Assembly: GCA_916048095.2 (NCBI GenBank)
Contig: OU696573.1
Location: 7,899,806-7,963,805, forward strand
DNA: 64,000 bases
Direction of reading: 5' to 3'
Origin: Sacculina carcini
Lineage: Eukaryota; Arthropoda; Thecostraca; Sacculinidae
This document shows positions 59,078 through 64,000 of the stretch, one piece after another. The notes below the pieces were generated by a model. That model saw only the letters and a list, made by a program, of their open reading frames with translations. It did not search any database and had not been told where the DNA came from. The position numbers and the translations under genes are program-made. The stretch's first letter is position 1. The number at the start of each line of letters is the position of its first letter.

Positions 59078-59339
59078 TAATAGCTCTACACAAGGACTTA
59101 GTTTATTTCTCGTAGTCTGTTTCATAGAAACAAGATATTATTATTACTAATTTATTATTACTATTATTATTAAATCAATGAGAAAAGATAAATGAGCACC
59201 AACAACATAAATAGCAATCTTCATATATTATGGTCATCAAGAGACACAGAGGAAGAGTAAAAAAATAGCATACTGGAAATTCAATGAGGTCAAGTGGAAT
59301 CAGAACTGCTGGTAAACACCCACAACACACCCACAACGT
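59078..59339. other. Unassigned stretch with ATT-rich tract
   Basis: No gene is seen. A TTATTATTA-type tract lies at 59137-59172. Confidence 0.4.
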
Positions 59340-60112
59340 ACAGTCGACCCTCCAAATAGCGGAATATTCATTTGGTCCTGATCAAAATCCTATGAAATAT
59401 GTGTTTATTACCCCTACGAATAGCGGACTTGAAATGGACGAAATCTCCAAATATTAGAATAATATATTGCTCCCTCTCATAGCATCCTTCCAAAACAGCG
59501 GAAGCCAAGGATTCTGTGTGATTCTTAAATGAAGAATTTAGGAAATACATTGACCCCAGCTTATCGAGTGACAAAACTTGACGTTGCAAGCTGATTGGTA
59601 GAGATGAATGACTTATTAGGGCGCTTCGGGCATAGGAAAACTAGGCGGCCGTCTAGGACCTCAGATTGTTGCGATTTCGTACAAGAATTACACAGGATTA
59701 TAGAGCTTCGTATAACATTGAAAATTCAAATTAATATTGTATAAGAGACTAACAATATGTTCGACATTTATGAAACTGGTGGAATCTCCTGCAAACTGCA
59801 GCCTATCAAACCCATGGCGTCCAGAGACGAACGCCGCACAGCTGAATAATTGCCTGGGGTTATGAAGGATCTTGGAAACATCATTTGAGAAGGATGAAAA
59901 CTGGTGAATAATTAGACAATATTTTATGAAAAATGAATGATTCACAGGTTGTTAATCATTGCGGCAGAGCAAATCTTCAAATAGCTGAAATCTCCAAATA
60001 GCGGATATCTCTGAATAGTGGAAATCTCCAAATAGCCGAAACCTCCAAATAGCGGAAACCTCCAAATAGCGGAACTTTATCGGTTCCATCGAGTCCTCTA
60101 TTCGGAGGACAG
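59340..60112. mobile_element. Tigger-like MITE with 17-bp internal repeats
   Basis: The left end ACAGTCGACCCTCCAAATAGCGG is matched in inverse by a degenerate right end ending CTCTATTCGGAGGACAGC. CAGTCGACCCTC is close to termini of Tigger-type MITEs. Near the right end, AAATAGCGGAAACCTCC (17 bp) is repeated about five times (59975-60075). No transposase frame is present. The target TA is not clear on the right. Confidence 0.55.
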
Positions 60113-60311
60113 CTATTTGCAGCAAAAATGATTAAATAACGGTCTGATTTGAGTGTAATTATTATTTCATTTGTGTAAAACAAACATGTACGTGCAAACA
60201 CATATACCCAAAATCATGATGGGTTTGCATAGTGAAAATAATGTATAATGTCATTGAATTACTCCATAAACATACCAATTTATACTATCCAACTAGACTT
60301 AGCACAACTGA

Positions 60312-60598
60312 CATGACATTTGTATAGTGCATATTATAACACACGAAAAGACAAATCTTGGAGCAAAATTTAAACAAATAGATAAGACACGCATGCACAC
60401 ACACATGCACACACACATGCAGACACATACGGAAGTGGTCCGATGCAGCCCGTACGTGAGCTAATAGCGAACCCGATGAGACTCAACAAGCACAGAAACA
60501 CAACGCGAAATTGAAACATGACAATACATAACATGAAAATCAGAGAAAATATCACTAGTTAATATATCATCCTAGACGGGTACTGCATGACGGCTCGT
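60312..60598 (-). repeat. Rex1-like LINE C1-family 3' UTR fragment
   Basis: It is colinear with 25440-25745: TTTGTATAGTGCATATTATA, GACAAATCTTGGAGCAAAA, a CACA tract, ATTGAAACATG, and GACGGGTACTGCATGACGGC at its end. It contains no coding sequence and stops at a GT microsatellite (60600-60617). Confidence 0.75.
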
Positions 60599-60619
60599 TT
60601 GTGTGTGTGTGTGTGTGCG

Positions 60620-62030
60620 TGTTTTTTTGGGGGGTTTTGGGTTTTTTGTGCACAAACAAATATATTTACAAACGTGTACACATATTAACAACACTATAAT
60701 ACAATGGAGGCGTCAATTGCCACGAATGACGGCCAGGCTTATTCGCTGCCGAAGCCAGGCCGTCTCTCGCGGCTCCCTTGAACGCTCACTTATTCTTCCG
60801 CCCTGGAGCTTGACGAAGTCGTCCAGGAGTCGTCACTGAGCAGATTCTGCTGGCGGACGGAAGAAGCTCGGTCATCCAGGTGGCGCTGTTTCAGTGGCTC
60901 ACTCGTGCTGAAATCCGGGCACATGGTGTCCACGAACTCCTCGATGGCTGCCACCAGAGAACAAGGTCTGTCACCGCTTGTCCGGTGGTTAATGAGACAG
61001 ACCAAGTCTCTGGTGGCTTTCAGCGAGGCGATGTGGGCAGGTAGTGCCACGTCGCTCAGCCGCCTGGCTCCGATACCTCCGTGGCGGACCGGGAGGGAAG
61101 CCTGCAGCCACTGTGCGTCCGACATGGCGACATTGCAGCAATCGCTGATGGCCGATCTCAGCTGCTCGTCGATGTCATCCATTTGTTCGCGGGCCCGGTA
61201 CACCGGCGCTGCTCTCAGTAGATATATTGCCCGCGGAACCGATGCGTACCTGCTGAGAAAAAAACAGCGCCGGGTGCGAGCCGATGTTGACTGAGCGCTG
61301 GATCAGCACGGACTTTTGGTCCTCGATTTTGTTGAGCGCCTCTGAAATGCCGCCCGTCTGCACTGGTGCGCCGAGCAGATGGAGGTCGGAGAACTGCGTG
61401 ACTGTGGCCGAGGCAAGCAGTGATGTGGCGGCCGCGTTCGAGTCTTCGGTACCTGCTGGTCGTGTGTCAGTGGCTGGACCCAGACTGACATCTTCGCATT
61501 TTCCGGCGTTTAGCTCGAGGCCGATGCTGCCGAGGGCCGGGATCAGGCGGCTGACGTCTGCAAGCACCACTTCCCTGGGGCCTGCCAGTGTGACGTCGTC
61601 CAGGTACCACAGGTTCAATGGCGACTGGAGAAACTGGGCCACTGGGTCGACGGCGAGGGCGAACAAGATGGGCCCGAGCGGGTCTACCTGCTGCACACCG
61701 CGACATGACCAGATTCGCGCGGTGCCGTGGTACAGCGGCGTTGGCTGGCCGTACGCCTGTTGGACGAGCGGCAGTGCTGCTGGGAAACGACGGGCAACTT
61801 CGCCGATCAGCGCGCGCCGACTGACGGTCTTGAAGGCGTTGGTCACATACAGCTTCAGCAGAATGTGACCATGCCGACCGTCAGCGTCATTAACTAAAGC
61901 GCGCGTGGCGTGCACGGCCGCTTCGCAGCCCAGCTTGCACCCCACTCCGAGCTGAACAACTGCTGTGCGACTGCACTCGTCATTTTGCCAGCGATCAGTT
62001 TGCTGGCGAGGCGCCGTAAACACGGGGTTA
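60620..62030 (-). pseudogene. LINE with probable restriction-like endonuclease (copy 2), RT present
   Basis: The RT runs from about 62023 (CLRRLASKLIAGKMTSAVAQ in a second frame) through GHILLKLYVTNAFKTVSRRA, QVDPLGPILFALAVDPVAQF and LWYLDDVTLAGPREV (YLDD box). The first catalytic Asp is replaced (KLYVTNAF where relatives have KxDxxNAF). After a shift, 61203-60790 reads QWLQASLPVRHGGIGARRLS, matching copy 1. The zinc knuckle and endonuclease are deleted, and the C-terminus (WLRQRISLAVIRGN) resumes near 60780. The A-rich 3' end abuts (TG)n at 60600. The copy is inactive. Confidence 0.75.
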
Positions 62031-62534
62031 CTACCGTTTTAGCCAACGAACCATTTTGGCCAACGCTCGGCGGTCGAAATACGATGCGATGAATATCGAC
62101 ATTGGCTAAAATTTCATATGTTATGAGTGCATCTGACAGTGGCGTATCTAGTGACTAAAAGTTAAGCGAGTGACCATTTTGGCCAATCTTTACTCAGTTG
62201 TATGTAGTTCGGTGGTTTTCAAAGTTTTGAACACAAACAAATCGTTAGATTAGCCTTGGTTAGGTTAGGTTGGGGTTACGACCGATTTAGCCAACGAACC
62301 ATTTTGGCTAACGCTCAGCGGTCGAAATACGATGCGATGAATGTCGACATTGGCTAAAATGGTACATGTTGTGAGTGCATTTGACAGTGGCGTATCTAGT
62401 GACAAAGTTAAGCGAGTGAACATCTTGGCCAATCTTCACTCAGGTGTTTGTAGTTCAGTGGTTTTCAAAGTTTTGAACGCTTAAACAAATCGTGAGGTTA
62501 GGTTTGGTTAGGTTAGGTTTGTTTTCAGTTCAGT

Positions 62535-63235
62535 TCAGTTCAGTTCATTGTATTGGACATATTCAATTTCAGTTGACACATATCATTATAAAGTGGCCAA
62601 AACCAACAGTGGCTTATCGGCTCGTCCAAAGAGACCGATCTACGATCTTCCACATACATGCTCGTCTACAGTAACACACTCACACAAACACGCACACACA
62701 TACATGAATGTACACCTACATATGTATACTTACGCACATACGCAGTACACAAAACACACACACACACGCACATTTACATATTGGCGCATCCCTGTCCCGC
62801 TGGTGCCTGTATTGCGACGATGTGAAGGTGTGGAGGCGCACCCGACTTTCAGTGGAGAGTCATTTATACATGAGAGTCTTCCTCAGCTTTACCTTAAACG
62901 TTTTTATACTAGGACAGTTTTTTAGTGTAATGTCCAAATTATTCCAGAGTGAGGGACCTCTGACGAAAAAATTGAATTGTCTACAACGAGTTCTGGGAAA
63001 GGTAATGAAGAACTTCTCTGGGTGTCTGCGGTTAATTTTGAAGTGATAGCTAAGATTTTTCGGAATGTTCCCCTTGCGAATTTCGTACATAAGGCATCCA
63101 ATGTTGAACTGCACCAATTCATCAAATAATAATAGACTGTACTTTTTCCGTAAAGGTTCAGGTTTTGGTTTGGTTAGGTTAGGGAACCATAAAAACGTGT
63201 GAAATTTGACAATGCAAATACACGATAAGGCCAAT
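62535..63235 (-). pseudogene. LINE 3' fragment (jockey/L2/Rex-like RT C-terminus)
   Basis: The minus frame 63234-62860 contains FDELVQFNIGCLMYEIRKGN, FFVRGPSLWNNLDITLKNCP and SIKTFKVKLRKTLMYK, the typical last 100 residues of such RT proteins (GPxxWNxLPxxIKxxxSxxxFKxxLK). A UTR with CA-rich tract (62680-62780) and an AATACAATGAACTGAACTG tail follows, close to the LINE D tail. It is 5'-truncated. Confidence 0.75.
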
Positions 63236-63414
63236 ACGTCTTCGAATGTTACGTTTAATCGTTCAAAAAATTGAAAGCCACTGAACTACATTCAAACTAC
63301 ATACAGGAATGATTGGCCAAGATGATCACTCGCATAACTTTGTCACTAGATACGCCACTGTCAAATGCACTCACAACATGTACCATTTTAGCCAATGTCG
63401 ATATTCATCGATCG

Positions 63415-63510
63415 TATTTCGTTAGGTTTGGTTAGGTTTGGTTAGGTTTGGTTAGGTTTGGTTAGGTTTGGTTAGGTTGGTTAGGTTGGGTTAGGTAAGG
63501 TTAGTTTTCG
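63415..63510. repeat. GGTTAGGTTT repeat, TTAGG-like
   Basis: GGTTAGGTTT units of 10-11 bp repeat about eight times, including GGTTAGGTTGG. Shorter stretches occur at 62255-62275 and 62495-62520 within the same composite. The unit resembles the arthropod telomere repeat TTAGG, but it is interstitial and degenerate. Confidence 0.75.
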
Positions 63511-63680
63511 CTTCAATTTCAGTCACTGGATACGCCACTGTCAGATGCACTCACATGTACCATTTTAGCCAATGTCGACATTCATCGCATCGTATTTCGT
63601 CCGCTGAGCGTTTGGCCAAAATGGTTTGTTGGCTAAAACGGTAGTAGATTCTAAAACACTGCCGACGGCTAGTGGGCGCT

Positions 63681-63857
63681 GCCAACGCCACCTAGATACA
63701 GTACATAGATACTGTATCTAGATACAGTATCTAGATACAGTATCCACCTAGATACAGTATAATGCCACCTAGATACAGTATCTAGATACAGTATCTAGAT
63801 ACTGTATCTAGATACTGTATCTGTATCTAGATACTGTATCTAGGTGGCATTGGCGCA
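63681..63857. repeat. Self-complementary 13-bp array with GCCACCTAG ends
   Basis: CTAGATACAGTAT-type 13-mers repeat in direct order, then as TACTGTATCTAG in inverted order. The array is bounded by CCAACGCCACCTAGATAC on the left and GTATCTAGGTGGCATTGG on the right. The entire 170 bp can fold on itself. An internal AATGCCACCTAGATAC near 63760 suggests two units side by side. The minimal relative is at 15912-15962. Confidence 0.8.
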
Positions 63858-63868
63858 CCCCGCCGGAC

Positions 63869-63870
<2 letters not shown>

Positions 63871-63935
<65 letters not shown>
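63871..63935. repeat. (GT)n microsatellite
   Basis: A pure TG run of about 33 units adjoins a LINE F 3'-end relic. Confidence 0.95.
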
Positions 63936-63938
<3 letters not shown>

Positions 63939-63967
63939 AACATAGTTGTACTCACATAGTTGTTCTA
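63936..63967 (-). repeat. LINE F-family 3'-end relic
   Basis: TACTAACATAGTTGTACTCA and CATAGTTGTTCTACAG parallel the reversed LINE F end (TACTCACAGTTG repeated, then TTTACAG) at 34273-34308. Only the terminal direct repeats remain. Confidence 0.6.
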
Positions 63968-64000
63968 CAGCAGTGCTTCTCAAACTATCTGATGTGGCGG
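63968..64000. mobile_element. hAT terminus, cut by the window edge
   Basis: CAGTGCTTCTCAAACTATCT followed by GTGGCGG is a typical left terminus of hAT elements (CAGNGNTTCTCAAACT class). The rest lies beyond the window. TTCTACAG just before it may be its target octamer. Confidence 0.55.

Larger units (their letters stand above)
62031..63644. mobile_element. TA-flanked inverted-repeat composite element
   Basis: The left end (TA)CTACCGTTTTAGCCAACG and the right end, reversed, (TA)CTACCGTTTTAGCCAACA are inverted repeats flanked by TA (62029-62030 and 63645-63646). Behind the left end is a unit of about 250 bp containing CGAAATACGATGCGATGAAT and CAGTGGCGTATCTAGTGAC; a second direct copy starts near 62275. 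Two inverted copies lie at 63240-63415 and 63515-63644. The centre holds a LINE 3' fragment (62535-63235). No transposase is seen. TA targets suggest mariner- or pogo-driven mobility. Confidence 0.7.

Noticed and set aside
63415..63510. Telomere
   Set aside because: The TTAGG-like units are degenerate, short and inside a TA-flanked element with unique sequence on both sides.

Overview
The window is eukaryotic and almost certainly metazoan. Long CA/GT and TA microsatellites, spliced host exons, LINEs, tRNA-derived SINEs and hAT/pogo DNA transposons fill it. There is no dense operon-like coding. TTAGG-like repeats near 63.4 kb and the LINE types resemble those of arthropods, perhaps a crustacean, but this is a weak inference. 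I recognise one host gene. Nearly everything else is transposable-element debris.

The host gene is an alpha-arrestin (arrestin-domain-containing protein) on the minus strand. Its ATG exon is at 52934-53045 and the next exon at 12168-12290. The two exons join in phase and together encode the N-terminal arrestin fold. The intron between them is 40.6 kb and holds most of the transposons seen here. Later exons must lie left of position 1 and were not found.

Layout. 1-8075: tandem-monomer elements with (ACAG)n tails, arranged as a very large imperfect palindrome centred near 4925. 8076-10700: unassigned. 10703-12072: Rex1-like LINE. 12168-12290: arrestin exon 2, its acceptor abutting a CA/GT microsatellite. 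12329-31520: a LINE (called A) split by a 17.4-kb hAT of ZMYM1 type (13091-30497). That hAT in turn contains a smaller hAT (14088-15902), a full-length I-type LINE (18852-25197) and a jockey-like LINE B, and LINE B contains two Rex1-like fragments. 31904-33010: tail of a LINE with a probable restriction-like endonuclease. 34274-38380: nearly intact CR1-like LINE F. 38940-40140: a possible TIR transposon encoding an unfamiliar protein family. 43171-44159: a Tigger element. 46770-52398: a second Tigger split by a noncoding hAT, which is split by LINE B copy 2, which is split by a SINE. 52934-53045: arrestin ATG exon. 53503-59077: pogo-like transposon with a spliced transposase, split by a hAT that carries a tRNA-Val-derived SINE. 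59340-60112: Tigger-like MITE. 60620-62030: second restriction-like-endonuclease LINE copy. 62031-63644: TA-flanked inverted-repeat composite. 63660-64000: self-complementary 13-mer array, GT microsatellite and a hAT terminus.

No transposon reading frame looks fully intact. The least damaged is LINE F, with one in-frame stop and one frameshift seen. Target-site duplications and insertion junctions allow a relative order of insertion to be read. Base matches were judged by eye; no identities were computed.
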